From: Labilibaculum sp. | Lineage (GTDB): Bacteria; Bacteroidota; Bacteroidia; Bacteroidales; Marinifilaceae | Reading direction: 5' to 3' | DNA length: 64,000 nucleotides | Assembly: GCA_016342745.1 (NCBI GenBank) | Contig: JAEINT010000013.1 | Location: 107,671-171,670, forward strand | In this document: positions 8,833 through 17,536 of the stretch, in pieces | How positions within the stretch are numbered: the first letter of the stretch is position 1 | How the letters are laid out: every line of letters begins with the position of its first letter | Notes under the pieces: generated by a model | The model's input: only the letters and a program-made list of their open reading frames with translations | Told to the model about the DNA's origin: nothing | Database searches by the model: none | Made by a program: the position numbers and the translations under genes

Positions 8833-9561
8833 ATGGGAAAAAAGCTATTTGTTTTACTGGCATTTTTAGTTCCTTTTCAGGGATTTAGTATGCACATCAT
8901 GGAAGGTTATCTGCCTGCTGCATGGTCTATTTTCTGGACTGTTGTTTACCTGCCATTTTTTGTTTGGGGTGTTAAGGTGATTCAAAAGAAAGTGAAAAAA
9001 CATCCAGAATTGAAAATGTTGTTTGCATTGGCAGCGGCTTTTGCATTTGTTTTGTCGGCACTAAAATTGCCATCGGTAACAGGCAGTAGTTCGCATCCGA
9101 CTGGAGTCGGTTTGGGAACCTTGCTTTTTGGACCAATTGCCATGAGTGTTTTGGGTGTTTTGGTGTTGATTTTTCAGGTTTTACTATTGGCACATGGAGG
9201 TATTACAACTTTAGGTGCCAATGCTTTTTCGATGGCTTTGGCAGGTCCTTTGGTAACTTTCGGAATTTATAAATTGTGTGCCAAATTGAAGTGCAATCGA
9301 TCTGTATCTATCTTTTTAGCTGCTAGTTTAGGCGATTTAGCAACCTATACGGTTACCGCAATTCAGCTCGCTTTGGCGCATCCTGATACACACACAGGTT
9401 TTGCAGGTGCATTTGTGAAGTTTGCTTCTATTTTTAGCTTAACGCAGATTCCGATTGCCATTGTAGAAGGTTTAGTAACTGTTTTGGTTATGAATATCTT
9501 AATTAAAACAATACCGAATTGGGACGGGTTGAAATTTAACTTCCAAACATCTAAATCCTAG
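8833..9561 (+). CDS. cbiM: Cobalt ECF transporter substrate-binding membrane protein CbiM
   Basis: Integral membrane component that binds Co2+ for the CbiMNQO importer. Starts with a cleavable signal-like hydrophobic stretch ending near FQGFS, followed by MHIMEGYLP; in the family the N-terminal Met-His after processing forms the metal site. Further signatures are [17 protein letters not shown] (second metal-site region), [17 protein letters not shown] and several membrane helices. Followed after 3 bases by cbiN. Confidence 0.93.
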   Translation: MGKKLFVLLAFLVPFQGFSMHIMEGYLPAAWSIFWTVVYLPFFVWGVKVIQKKVKKHPELKMLFALAAAFAFVLSALKLPSVTGSSSHPTGVGLGTLLFGPIAMSVLGVLVLIFQVLLLAHGGITTLGANAFSMALAGPLVTFGIYKLCAKLKCNRSVSIFLAASLGDLATYTVTAIQLALAHPDTHTGFAGAFVKFASIFSLTQIPIAIVEGLVTVLVMNILIKTIPNWDGLKFNFQTSKS

Positions 9562-9564
9562 GGT

Positions 9565-9861
9565 ATGAAGAAATACATTCAGAAAAATCAAAATATTTTT
9601 TTGTTGCTAGCAATAATTGCAATTGTTATCGGGGTTTTTGCCTATGTAGGTGATTCTGAATTTGGTGGCTCCGATGGTCATGCTGAAGAGTACATTACGC
9701 AAGCAAATCCCGATTATGAACCTTGGTTTTCGAACATTTGGGAACCACCAGGATCAGAAATTGAAAGTTTGCTTTTTGCATTGCAAGCAGCAATTGGCGC
9801 TGGTGTAATTTGTTATGTGATTGGTTACTATAAAGGGCGGCGAGCAACGATTTTAAAATGA
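9565..9861 (+). CDS. cbiN: Cobalt ECF transporter accessory subunit CbiN
   Basis: 98 residues with a membrane helix near each end (about 12-28 and 75-93) and a short external loop containing the family's acidic/aromatic stretch (ANPDYEPWFSNIWEPPGSEIES). CbiN stimulates cobalt loading of CbiM. It directly follows cbiM, while cbiQ comes after a 196-base gap filled by a palindromic element. Confidence 0.9.
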   Translation: MKKYIQKNQNIFLLLAIIAIVIGVFAYVGDSEFGGSDGHAEEYITQANPDYEPWFSNIWEPPGSEIESLLFALQAAIGAGVICYVIGYYKGRRATILK

Positions 9862-9870
9862 TTTTCTAGA

Positions 9871-10014
9871 ACACCCCTCTGGCTTTCGCCTCTCGAAAGC
9901 TTTCGGGATCTCCTGAAAAGGGAGAAAGAAAAAAGAGATGTTTAATCATTTCTAAATATGCTAAATTTTAAAATCTTCCCCTTTTAAGGGTAAGTGCCGA
10001 TAGGCGAAGGGGTG
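9871..10014. repeat. Imperfect inverted-repeat intergenic element between cbiN and cbiQ
   Basis: The left end reads ACACCCCTCTGGCTTTCGCC and the right end, reverse complemented, reads CACCCCTTCGCCTATCGG. The inner arms pair GAAAAGGGAG with CTTCCCCTTTT. Inside lies the perfect 12-base palindrome CGAAAGCTTTCG (9894-9905). No ORF. It has the form of a REP- or MITE-like element inserted into the transporter operon. Confidence 0.6.
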
Positions 10015-10057
10015 ATTGTATTATTAATTACTCATTATTAATTTATAATTATAGTAG

Positions 10058-10828
10058 GTGTTTATAAGCGAACGATACGTAATAAAGAAATCCATTTTCG
10101 GATTGCATAGCATGGAGAAATTTGCCCTTTTTATGGTGCTTCTAAATGCTGCTTTGCTTTCGGGGAATTCTTATTTACACTTGTTTCTTATTCTGTTTAT
10201 TTCTCTTGGCTTTTTTGCGCATGGTCTTGGTTTTCTAAAATTGATTCGTCTGCTTGCTTTGCCATTTGGTTTTATTGTTTTAGGTAGTATTTCCATTGCT
10301 TTTTCTTTGCATGCCGATCCTGAGAGTAGTTTGTTTTGTTTCGACACAATGGATTTATGCATTGGTTTGGAGGAAGCTGGATTAAACAAAGCACTTTCCT
10401 TGTTTATGAAAGCAATGGCCGCAGTTATGGCTCTTAATTACTTAATTTTATCTTGTTCCTTATCAGAAATTAATGATATCGGTAGGAGATTGCGGATTCC
10501 GCTTATTTTGCGCGAGTTGTTTGTCCTGACGTATCGTTACATATCACTTCTATTTTCATTCACCAATCAGGTTCATATATCGCAACGCAACCGACTTGGA
10601 TATGTAAATCGAAAGAAGTCGGTTTTATCGATTGGGATGTTATTTTCTTCGGTGTTTATTAAGAGTCTTTTGTTTTCGAACAGAAGTTTGGAGGCACTTC
10701 AATCTCGAGGATACGATGGTGAGTTCTACTTTAATGAACAAAATATGCCGATAAGACTAAAACAAGTGCTTTTATTAATCTTATTGGGAATTTTATTAAT
10801 CGTTATACACTTTGTCACTTCTATTTGA
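10058..10828 (+). CDS. cbiQ: Cobalt ECF transporter T component CbiQ
   Basis: 256-residue membrane coupling subunit linking CbiM to the ATPase. At least five hydrophobic segments; the cytoplasmic coupling helices carry the typical Arg-containing motifs (YRYISLLF...AQ-like region, and SLEALQSRGYDGEF near residues 210-225). A TAG stop lies immediately upstream of the GTG at 10058, making it the longest possible start; the ATG of MEKFALF at residue 19 is an alternative. cbiO follows at once. Confidence 0.88.
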   Translation: MFISERYVIKKSIFGLHSMEKFALFMVLLNAALLSGNSYLHLFLILFISLGFFAHGLGFLKLIRLLALPFGFIVLGSISIAFSLHADPESSLFCFDTMDLCIGLEEAGLNKALSLFMKAMAAVMALNYLILSCSLSEINDIGRRLRIPLILRELFVLTYRYISLLFSFTNQVHISQRNRLGYVNRKKSVLSIGMLFSSVFIKSLLFSNRSLEALQSRGYDGEFYFNEQNMPIRLKQVLLLILLGILLIVIHFVTSI

Positions 10829-10832
10829 TTTT

Positions 10833-11627
10833 ATGATTCAACTTAAAAACATACAATACACATATCCGGAAGGAACAAAAGGTCTAGAAGATGTTTCATT
10901 GACTATAGAATCGGGAAGTAAAGTGGCTTTTCTGGGTGAGAATGGAGCAGGGAAGTCTTCTCTATTTTTGGTGATAAATGGAATTCATAAGCCTCAGAAG
11001 GGAGAGTTCATTTTGGATGAGTCTCGATTTAAGTTTACGAATAAGGAACGCAAACAAATGGCCCGAAAAATTGGTTATGTGTTTCAGGATCCTGATGTGC
11101 AGTTGTTTGCTGCTAGCGTGTACGAGGATATTGCTTTTGGACCCTTTAATTTAGGATTGAATAAAAAGGAGATTGACGCTAGAGTAGAGAAAAATTTGAA
11201 TTTGTTGGGAATTCAGGACTTGAAAGACAAAGCACCACATCAATTGAGTTACGGACAAAAGAAACAGGTTGCTGTAGCTGGAGTGCTTGCTATGGAACCG
11301 GAAATTATTTTGTTTGATGAGCCATTTGCCTGGTTGGATAATCGCCACAAGCAGATTATGAATGATATTATTGATGATTTGAACCAGCAAGGCAAGACCG
11401 TGCTGATTTCAACGCACAATCCTGATTTTGCTTTTGAATGGGCGGATAAGGTTGTATTGATGAAAGAGGGGAGAATTATTGCTGCAGATTCTCCAGAGAA
11501 AACCATGTGCAACAAAACATTGATGCAGGAAATTGGAATGGAATTACCTTTGGTTGTGCAATTGGCAGAAAAAATGGGAATCGATTCTTATTCTCGATCA
11601 ATAAAAGCTTTACTACAAGAAGTTTAA
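10833..11627 (+). CDS. cbiO: Cobalt ECF transporter ATPase CbiO
   Basis: ABC ATPase powering cobalt import. The ATG at 10833, 4 bases after the cbiQ stop, is chosen because MIQLKNIQYTYPEG is the normal N-terminus; an upstream in-frame TTG would add 7 atypical residues. Motifs: Walker A GENGAGKSS, Q-loop VFQDPDVQLF, signature LSYGQKKQVAVAG, Walker B IILFDEPFAWLD, and H-loop STHNPDF. 264 residues. Ends in a 4-base convergent overlap with the glycosyltransferase gene on the other strand, closing the cobalamin block. Confidence 0.93.
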   Translation: MIQLKNIQYTYPEGTKGLEDVSLTIESGSKVAFLGENGAGKSSLFLVINGIHKPQKGEFILDESRFKFTNKERKQMARKIGYVFQDPDVQLFAASVYEDIAFGPFNLGLNKKEIDARVEKNLNLLGIQDLKDKAPHQLSYGQKKQVAVAGVLAMEPEIILFDEPFAWLDNRHKQIMNDIIDDLNQQGKTVLISTHNPDFAFEWADKVVLMKEGRIIAADSPEKTMCNKTLMQEIGMELPLVVQLAEKMGIDSYSRSIKALLQEV

Positions 11628-12916
11628 TTCTTCTTTAGTTGATGGTAGATGTCAATTAAATTATCCGCTTGTTTGTAGATGTTGAATTCATTCTCGACAC
11701 CATTTTTCGCATTAGAAGAAAGTTCTAGCAATTGATCTTCATTGCTAAGAAGAGCTTTTAAAGCTTTGGCTAATTCTTCGGGTGTATTTTCTTTGTAGAT
11801 GATACCGCCTTTTGATTTTTCAACAATCTCCGGAAAAGCACCAAGCTTTGGTTGCACAACAGGAACACCAGAAGCCATACTTTCTAATAAGTACAAGCCA
11901 AAAGCTTCTCCGTTTCGCACAGGCACTGAAATCATACGTACTTTTCTGAAAAAATCGTGTCTTCCATCTCCATCAAAATCTTCATGGAATTCAACTTGTT
12001 CTAGTAGATTTGCCTCTTTTAGTTTTCGCCTCATTTGCTTTAGGATAGGCTTGTCATCGCCCGTTGAACCTCCAGTTAAAATCAATTTTACATCACTAAA
12101 ATCAGCATCTTTTTTGAGTTCGATAAAGGCATCAACCATTATGTCGAAACCATTTGCCTCGCACATTCGTGAGATGTAGCCAATGTTTCGTGCCTTCTCT
12201 TTTGGCTGGGTGCATTTGTACTCATCCGGATCAACACCCAAATGGTTCGTAAATACCTTTTCTTTACTAATCATCATTTTATCGATGGATACTTTCGAAT
12301 AGAAATTGCTAACACCAATAAAGCCATCAATGTATTCCGATTTGGTACTCATAAGAGCCCAAATTTTATCTCGGAAAGAATCTTTCATAGCATCTACCCA
12401 AACATCTTCATCCTGTAAAGAGCAAACGAGAGTGGCATTCGGAAATTCTTCTCTTAATTTTGGAGCCAATCCCAAAAGAAGGGCATTCGATAAGTGAATC
12501 ACATCTGGCTTTAGGTATTCTGCCATCCAACTCACCATTCGGTTCAGTTCTTCTTTTTGAGCTCCTTCATCACCCATTAGCATCGAGACGGTCATTTCTT
12601 CCAGACCTTTTGCACTGGTTGAACCAGCCATACTTGCAGCCAATTTTAACATTGGGCGTGAATTCAGTAGGCGATCGACCCAAGCTGGTGCATTTCGAAA
12701 AATAGGATACAACTGTTTTAAGTAAATGCTAATAGCACCATAAAAAACAGGCATATCATTTAGGTCATGCTCATCAGAAAATAAAGGAAGGTACATGGGG
12801 ATTTTGGTCACATCATGTCCTTGCTTTTTCATTGCTAGGTGAAATTTATCATCACGCAAGCAATTACCACAATAGAAGCTACCACCAGAACCCGGTATAA
12901 TCTGAAGAATGTTCAT
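11624..12916 (-). CDS. Glycosyltransferase family 4 protein
   Basis: 430 residues with the GT-B fold of retaining GT4 enzymes. The N-terminal donor/acceptor domain starts MNILQIIPGSGGSFYCGNC. The C-terminal nucleotide-sugar domain has NIGYISRMCEANGFDIM, KLILTGGS and the conserved acidic helix EAFGLYLLESMASGVPVV (E-x7-E). Acceptor and donor are unknown. It stands alone on the minus strand, convergent with cbiO and downstream of mazG, with a hairpin terminator between them, so it is probably transcribed from its own promoter. Confidence 0.85.
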   Translation of the reverse strand: MNILQIIPGSGGSFYCGNCLRDDKFHLAMKKQGHDVTKIPMYLPLFSDEHDLNDMPVFYGAISIYLKQLYPIFRNAPAWVDRLLNSRPMLKLAASMAGSTSAKGLEEMTVSMLMGDEGAQKEELNRMVSWMAEYLKPDVIHLSNALLLGLAPKLREEFPNATLVCSLQDEDVWVDAMKDSFRDKIWALMSTKSEYIDGFIGVSNFYSKVSIDKMMISKEKVFTNHLGVDPDEYKCTQPKEKARNIGYISRMCEANGFDIMVDAFIELKKDADFSDVKLILTGGSTGDDKPILKQMRRKLKEANLLEQVEFHEDFDGDGRHDFFRKVRMISVPVRNGEAFGLYLLESMASGVPVVQPKLGAFPEIVEKSKGGIIYKENTPEELAKALKALLSNEDQLLELSSNAKNGVENEFNIYKQADNLIDIYHQLKKN

Positions 12917-12974
12917 AAAGAAAAGTTGAAAGTGACTAATGCTTAAAGTTAAAAAATAAAGTTTAAAGTTTTTA

Positions 12975-13010
12975 AATAAAAACTGCCTAAAGTGATGAAC
13001 AATAGGCAGC
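12975..13010 (-). terminator. Rho-independent terminator downstream of mazG
   Basis: Arms CTGCCTA (12983-12989) and TAGGCAG (13003-13009) pair across a 13-base loop and are followed on the minus strand by TTTTTATTT. The flanking 12917-13131 gap otherwise holds low-complexity AAAGTT and CTTTT runs. Confidence 0.7.
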
Positions 13011-13131
13011 TTATTTTTATTTAATTAGACGCTAATAGGTTTGAAAAAGCGTGTTGTGAATTTTTACTTTTTCCTTGGGACTTTTGACTTGTCCCTTTCT
13101 CCTTTTTTACTTGAAACTTGGATCTTTTCCT

Positions 13132-13908
13132 TTACTTATCAAACTGCTTTGCCTCTTCCCAAATCTCATCCATTTCTTCCAAGTTCATGTCTTTTAGGTT
13201 TCGACCCAATTTCATGGTTTTGCTTTCCAAATAATTGAAACGCTTGGTAAATTTTTGATTGGTTCGTTCCAATGCATTCTCTGGGTTTATGTCATACAAA
13301 CGAGCTGCATTGATCAGAGAGAAGAACATATCGCCAAATTCGGCTTCCATTTTATCGTGATCACCTTTTTTTATTTCAGCTTCCAATTCATGCATTTCTT
13401 CCTTTACCTTCTCCCAAACTTGCTCTTTTTCATCCCAATCGAAGCCTACGCCGCGAACTTTGTCTTGAATTCGATTTGCTTTTACTAGGGCAGGAAGAGA
13501 TTTTGGAACGCCTTCTAAAACGGTTTTGTTTCCATTTTTCTCCTTCAGTTTCAATTGTTCCCAATTTTCCTCTACTTCTTTCGCATCGGCAACTTTTGTA
13601 TCACTAAAAATATGAGGATGACGATAAATTAGCTTTTCGCTGATACCATCACAAACATCAGCAATATCGAAATCATTGGTCTCCGATCCAATTTTAGCGT
13701 AGAATACAATATGCAAAAGGATATCACCCAATTCTTTCTTAATTTCTTCCTTTTCACCTTTCAGAATAGAGTCGGCCAATTCGTAAGTTTCCTCAATGGT
13801 AAGCGTTCGTAAACTCTCAAAAGTCTGTTTTTTATCCCAAGGACAGCCTTCACGAAGCTGATCCATTATATCTAGTAAGCGTTCAAAAGCTTTTAGTTTT
13901 CTATCCAT
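13132..13908 (-). CDS. mazG: Nucleoside triphosphate pyrophosphohydrolase MazG
   Basis: Hydrolyses (d)NTPs to NMP and pyrophosphate, a housecleaning role. 258 residues with two MazG domains. The first contains CPWDKKQTFESLRTLTIEET and the metal-binding EEIKKELGD; the second contains the VGFDWDEKEQVWEKVKEE region, then MEAEFGDMFF. Length and order match full bacterial MazG. A possible promoter -7 element TAAATTTG lies at 13937-13944 on the minus strand, with no good -33 partner. Confidence 0.93.
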   Translation of the reverse strand: MDRKLKAFERLLDIMDQLREGCPWDKKQTFESLRTLTIEETYELADSILKGEKEEIKKELGDILLHIVFYAKIGSETNDFDIADVCDGISEKLIYRHPHIFSDTKVADAKEVEENWEQLKLKEKNGNKTVLEGVPKSLPALVKANRIQDKVRGVGFDWDEKEQVWEKVKEEMHELEAEIKKGDHDKMEAEFGDMFFSLINAARLYDINPENALERTNQKFTKRFNYLESKTMKLGRNLKDMNLEEMDEIWEEAKQFDK

Positions 13909-14266
13909 TTGTTCTGTGTTTTATCTAATCGAAGATCAAATTTACAAAAGAATTTGGGAGTTTAGGGCTTTATTCCAAGGCTAAATAGACTGGTAAGCTT
14001 AGAATGTTTTTCAAAACCTCGCATGGATCACTTTTGCGCTACGAAATTCCCATCTATTTTATTCTTTACACTTTTCAATACATTTTCTGATTTTTAATGT
14101 GCTATGAAACTTGCTTTTACATCCAAAAGCTTTTAACATTTCCTGATTAAATCTGGGTTTTTAATTTAAATTTGCAACTTGTTTTGTGCAAAGACTTGTT
14201 CCACTTGGAACCGATCGGTTTGATTTGAGGTTTTGTACTCGTTTAGAATTCTTTTTGTAAGATCTT
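13909..14266. other. Divergent intergenic region between mazG and the CLC gene
   Basis: 358 bases without a supported ORF. Holds candidate promoters for both flanking genes and a small hairpin (GTTCC 14208-14212 with GGAAC 14217-14221) followed by the palindrome CCGATCGG (14221-14228) in the CLC leader. I looked for the conserved elements of the fluoride riboswitch and did not find them. Confidence 0.6.
14143..14174 (+). promoter_or_regulatory. Candidate Bacteroidota promoter for the CLC-DUF190 pair
   Basis: TAAATTTG at 14167-14174 matches the -7 consensus TAnnTTTG exactly. The -33 partner is only a CTG at 14143-14145, 21 bases upstream, so this is a half-match. It would give a leader of about 85 bases. 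Confidence 0.4.
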
Positions 14267-15571
14267 ATGAATATCAATAAAATTAAAAAAGCCCTTTTTT
14301 CTATTGAACAGATTCCATCTTTACTTTACCTCGTAAAATGGGTTTTTATTTGTTTGTTATTAGGAGCTATAGTAGGCAGTGTTTCTGCTTTTTTTCTTTC
14401 GAGTTTAGAGTGGGTAACCAATTGGAGAGAGTCAAATTTATGGATCATTGCTTTGCTTCCTATTGGTGGATTTGTAATTGGTTTATCTTATCATTTGTAT
14501 GGCAATAGCGTAGTAAAAGGGAATAATTTATTGCTGGAAGAGTTTCATTCTCCTAAAAAGATTATTCCTTTTCGAATGGCTCCTTTGGTGTTGTTTGGAA
14601 CTATTCTTACACATTTCTTTGGCGGTTCTGCAGGGCGAGAGGGGACTGCTGTTCAAATAGGTGGTGCAATTGCAGATCGTTTTACAAAAATATTTAATCT
14701 TTCAAAAAGTGATCGGAAGATTGTATTGATTGCGGGTGTTAGCGCTGGATTTGCTTCTGTTTTTGGAACGCCACTAGCGGGAGGTATTTTTGCACTCGAG
14801 GTAATGGTTTTAGGACGAATTCGCTTGGAAGCCATAATTCCAAGTTTTTTAGCAGCAGTATTCTCAAACTATTTTTGTGAAATTTGGAATATTTCCCATA
14901 CCCATTACCATATTACATCTGTTGCCGAAATGAATCCTGTAAATCTATTATGGGCATTGTTGGCAGGTATTATTTTTGGACTGGTTGCCATGTTGTTTTC
15001 TAAGTCGACTCATTTTTGGAGTAATTTGTTTAGCAAATTGATTAAATATCCACCACTTCGTCCAGTAATTGGTGGTATTATATTAGCTGTTGCAATCTAT
15101 TTTATGGGCACTACCAAATACATTGGCTTGGGTATTCCAACAATTGTAGATGCTTTTAATGTTGATCTGAACTCCTACGATTTTATTTTAAAGCTGTTGT
15201 TTACCTCTTTTACTTTAGGAGCAGGTTTTAAAGGTGGGGAAGTGACACCTCTATTTTACATTGGAGCTACCTTAGGAAATGTGCTGGTTTGGTTTATTCC
15301 ATTACCCATGAGTATGCTTGCAGGAATGGGATTTGTAGCCGTTTTTGCGGGAGCAACAAATACACCTATTGCTTGTACAATAATGGGAATTGAATTGTTT
15401 GGTATCGAAGCGGGGGTTTTTATTGCACTGGCTTGTAGTACAGCATATTTATTTTCTGGTCATTCGGGTGTTTACGCTTCTCAAATTATTGGGAGTCCTA
15501 AAAATAGTAAATACAGTCTTGAAAAAGGATTACAGCTTTCTGATGTTAAAAATAAAAGGAGTAAAGGATGA
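14267..15571 (+). CDS. CLC family transporter, probable fluoride/proton antiporter (CLC-F clade)
   Basis: 434-residue CLC membrane protein with about ten hydrophobic helices. The gating glutamate is in GREGTAVQ (Glu at about residue 125). The chloride-selective GSGIP loop is absent and replaced by VVKGNNLLLEE; the usual GxFxP loop reads FKGGEVTPLF (about 320-330), whose Glu-Val-Thr is characteristic of the F-/H+ antiporter clade; FAGATNTPIACT follows. Family knowledge therefore favours fluoride export over chloride transport. The stop overlaps the DUF190 start as ATGA, so the two are translationally coupled. Generic databases would call it a voltage-gated chloride channel. Confidence 0.82.
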   Translation: MNINKIKKALFSIEQIPSLLYLVKWVFICLLLGAIVGSVSAFFLSSLEWVTNWRESNLWIIALLPIGGFVIGLSYHLYGNSVVKGNNLLLEEFHSPKKIIPFRMAPLVLFGTILTHFFGGSAGREGTAVQIGGAIADRFTKIFNLSKSDRKIVLIAGVSAGFASVFGTPLAGGIFALEVMVLGRIRLEAIIPSFLAAVFSNYFCEIWNISHTHYHITSVAEMNPVNLLWALLAGIIFGLVAMLFSKSTHFWSNLFSKLIKYPPLRPVIGGIILAVAIYFMGTTKYIGLGIPTIVDAFNVDLNSYDFILKLLFTSFTLGAGFKGGEVTPLFYIGATLGNVLVWFIPLPMSMLAGMGFVAVFAGATNTPIACTIMGIELFGIEAGVFIALACSTAYLFSGHSGVYASQIIGSPKNSKYSLEKGLQLSDVKNKRSKG

Positions 15572-15909
15572 AAGAATTTGTAACGTTAAGAATTTATTTT
15601 GAGTACGGTCAGAAAACAAAAGAGCATTCTTTCTGGAAGAAGCTACATTCTGGAGGTTTTGATCGGGAATTACTCAAAAGAGCAAAGGCTTTTGACTTGC
15701 ATCAGGTTTTGAATTTTACAGTAAGTAAAGGCTACTTTAATCATGCTGAAATTCAGTGGGGACGAAGTGAAAGTATGCATTTTAGACATCCGCAGGTGAT
15801 TGAAATAATCGACACCGAAAATAGGATTATGGATTTTGTGAAGAAAGAAGAAATTTTGCTTCAGGAAACCAAACTAGTGATGGTGAAAAACGAAATTGTG
15901 CTGCTCTGA
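15568..15909 (+). CDS. DUF190 family protein coupled to the CLC transporter
   Basis: 113-residue soluble protein resembling DUF190, a ferredoxin-like/PII-like small fold often found beside fluoride channel (crcB) genes. Visible features: an N-terminal beta strand LRIYFEYGQ, a helix LLKRAKAF, then HFRHPQVIEIIDTENRIMDFV, which corresponds to the PIVIEIVD-type core of the family. Starts within the CLC stop codon (ATGA). The pairing suggests an accessory or regulatory role for fluoride export; its biochemical function is unknown. Confidence 0.72.
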   Translation: MKEFVTLRIYFEYGQKTKEHSFWKKLHSGGFDRELLKRAKAFDLHQVLNFTVSKGYFNHAEIQWGRSESMHFRHPQVIEIIDTENRIMDFVKKEEILLQETKLVMVKNEIVLL

Positions 15910-15923
15910 TTGAGGGCTTGTAT

Positions 15924-15945
15924 AAATAACACAATGCTGTTATTT
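15924..15945. terminator. Hairpin between convergent genes
   Basis: AAATAACA (15924-15931) pairs with TGTTATTT (15938-15945). It sits between the DUF190 stop and the convergent membrane-protein gene and overlaps the latter's stop codon, so it could end transcription from both sides. T-tracts are short. Confidence 0.45.
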
Positions 15946-16362
15946 AATTCGGAGCAAATAAACGAGAACAATGGAAAGTAGATTTCCGATTCCTGTCATT
16001 AAAATATCAAAATAGTCTATTGGGAAGCCCATAAAATATTGAATAAGTTCCCAAAGTGTCAAGCCAAAAAACGAAAATGCAAAAGCAAATATAATTCTTT
16101 TCATTATTGAATTTTCATTGTTGTAAAAAGCTCTGAAATAAACAAATGCGATTACAAATAAGCCAGATCCAGCAAAAAGATTAGGCAATGTGCCTTGCAG
16201 AAAATCGAAAGTATCAGACAGGTGAAGGTGTTTTGGTCTTATAATGGTTTTTATAATTATTACGCCAAAAAATGATAAAATCGCCCAATAGGATAAGACT
16301 CTCATTTTAGGTTTTTCTTTCCTTTCTTTATCAATCTCGTATTTTATATTTTTAAAATTCAT
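15940..16362 (-). CDS. Small multi-pass membrane protein, VanZ-like
   Basis: 140 residues. After a charged 20-residue N-terminus there are about four hydrophobic segments (about 24-42, 58-78, 87-105, 118-137). The C-terminal part LTLWELIQYFMGFPIDYFDILMTGIGNLL has the E-Q-D-D-N spacing of VanZ-like proteins, but the match is weak and I assign no function. It is 6 bases downstream of the TRM11-like methyltransferase gene and likely in the same transcript. Confidence 0.6.
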   Translation of the reverse strand: MNFKNIKYEIDKERKEKPKMRVLSYWAILSFFGVIIIKTIIRPKHLHLSDTFDFLQGTLPNLFAGSGLFVIAFVYFRAFYNNENSIMKRIIFAFAFSFFGLTLWELIQYFMGFPIDYFDILMTGIGNLLSIVLVYLLRIK

Positions 16363-16368
16363 CGATAC

Positions 16369-17337
16369 TTAATTATTCTTTTCGCAAACCCAGATCTTTC
16401 TAGTGAATTTTGCCTTTCCCATTTTCTTAATACTGCAATAATCTGATATTTTAAATCCTGTGTTGCTGATTAAGTTGGTAATGTCTGAAGTGGAGACAAT
16501 TACAAGTCGATCTGTGATTTTTGCTGTTGACTCAATAATGTGCAAAATACTATCATCATTTGCATAGCTGAACAAATTGTATGGCAAATCGATTATGGCA
16601 GTCTCATACCTTGTGCTAATGTCTTTTATATCGGAGTGATATACATTTGCCGTATAATTGAAATGAGAAAGATTTTCTTGTGCATGATTATATATTTTCT
16701 CGTTAATGTCGCACCCCTCAATGTTATTTCCTGCAAAACAGGCCTCTAACATTATTGTACCAACACCACAACAAGCATCTAGCAGTTTACTCTCTTTGTT
16801 TGTCTTTGCTGCAATGTTAACAAGCGCTTTGGCGACATGCATGCTTATTGAGTTACTGTATGAGCATGGTTTTTGCTTGTGTTTATGCCAGTCGAAATTG
16901 TCTTTAATTAAATTGCCAAAGTACCAAATACCCTCGTAATAGCACAAAGCATAGGTTATGGTTGGGTTATAATAATCGGGAATACCTTCAATGCTGTAGC
17001 CTATATCTTTTAGTTTTTTAAGCCTCTCAGTATACTCTGTTGTATCACCATCTAAAACGATATATTCAACTTTGAAACCTTCAATGCAAATACTCTCTTT
17101 TTTGATTTCATTTATTAAGGCAGAATAATCCTCAGAAAATGAAATAATATCAAGTCTACTTTTAATGAAAGCACTACTTGAAGGTTCTACTTTAATATCT
17201 GAAAAAAGAAGTTTATTTTTTTCTTCCTTATTGAAAATGTATCTCGATTCGAGCTTGCATAATTCATTTTCATTAAGGTCATAACTAAAGGAGTAGATAT
17301 ACTTGTTCTGATGCATATTTTTTGATTTTAAATGCAA
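16369..17337 (-). CDS. TRM11-family SAM-dependent methyltransferase (probable RNA N2-guanine methylase)
   Basis: 322 residues. The N-terminal half is divergent. The C-terminal half is a Rossmann methyltransferase: YSNSISMHVAKALVNIA before motif I, LLDACCGVGTIMLEA (motif I), IEGCDINEKI (motif II), and AIIDLPYNLFSY in the catalytic position where Trm11-type enzymes have DPPYG. Substrate is inferred to be tRNA or another RNA. A second in-frame ATG seven codons in (MHQNKYIYSF) is an equally plausible start. Confidence 0.75.
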   Translation of the reverse strand: MHLKSKNMHQNKYIYSFSYDLNENELCKLESRYIFNKEEKNKLLFSDIKVEPSSSAFIKSRLDIISFSEDYSALINEIKKESICIEGFKVEYIVLDGDTTEYTERLKKLKDIGYSIEGIPDYYNPTITYALCYYEGIWYFGNLIKDNFDWHKHKQKPCSYSNSISMHVAKALVNIAAKTNKESKLLDACCGVGTIMLEACFAGNNIEGCDINEKIYNHAQENLSHFNYTANVYHSDIKDISTRYETAIIDLPYNLFSYANDDSILHIIESTAKITDRLVIVSTSDITNLISNTGFKISDYCSIKKMGKAKFTRKIWVCEKNN

Positions 17338-17536
17338 AGGTAATTTTATTAAAAGCAGATTGCTTTTTTTCTAACAAAAGTTTAGTCGCTTCTATTAGTT
17401 TTCTCTATAGTCTGCTTACATTTTTGCGAGTAGTTATTCCATATCCAATACGAGAATATTCTACTCATTTAATTAATGACTTATTGTATCATTTTCTTGC
17501 AAATAAAATTTCGATATCTGAACTGAAATAGACAAC

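Noticed and set aside
10812..10832. TTG start for cbiO overlapping cbiQ
   Set aside because: The ATG at 10833 gives the family N-terminus and follows the cbiQ stop by 4 bases.
12917..13131. AAAGTT/CTTTT tracts as a distinct repeat element
   Set aside because: Low-complexity sequence without defined ends; only the terminator within it is supported.
13909..14266. Fluoride (crcB) riboswitch ahead of the CLC gene
   Set aside because: None of the conserved GGCGAUGG-like, CCGCC and CUGAUG elements were found; only a short hairpin and a promoter-like box.
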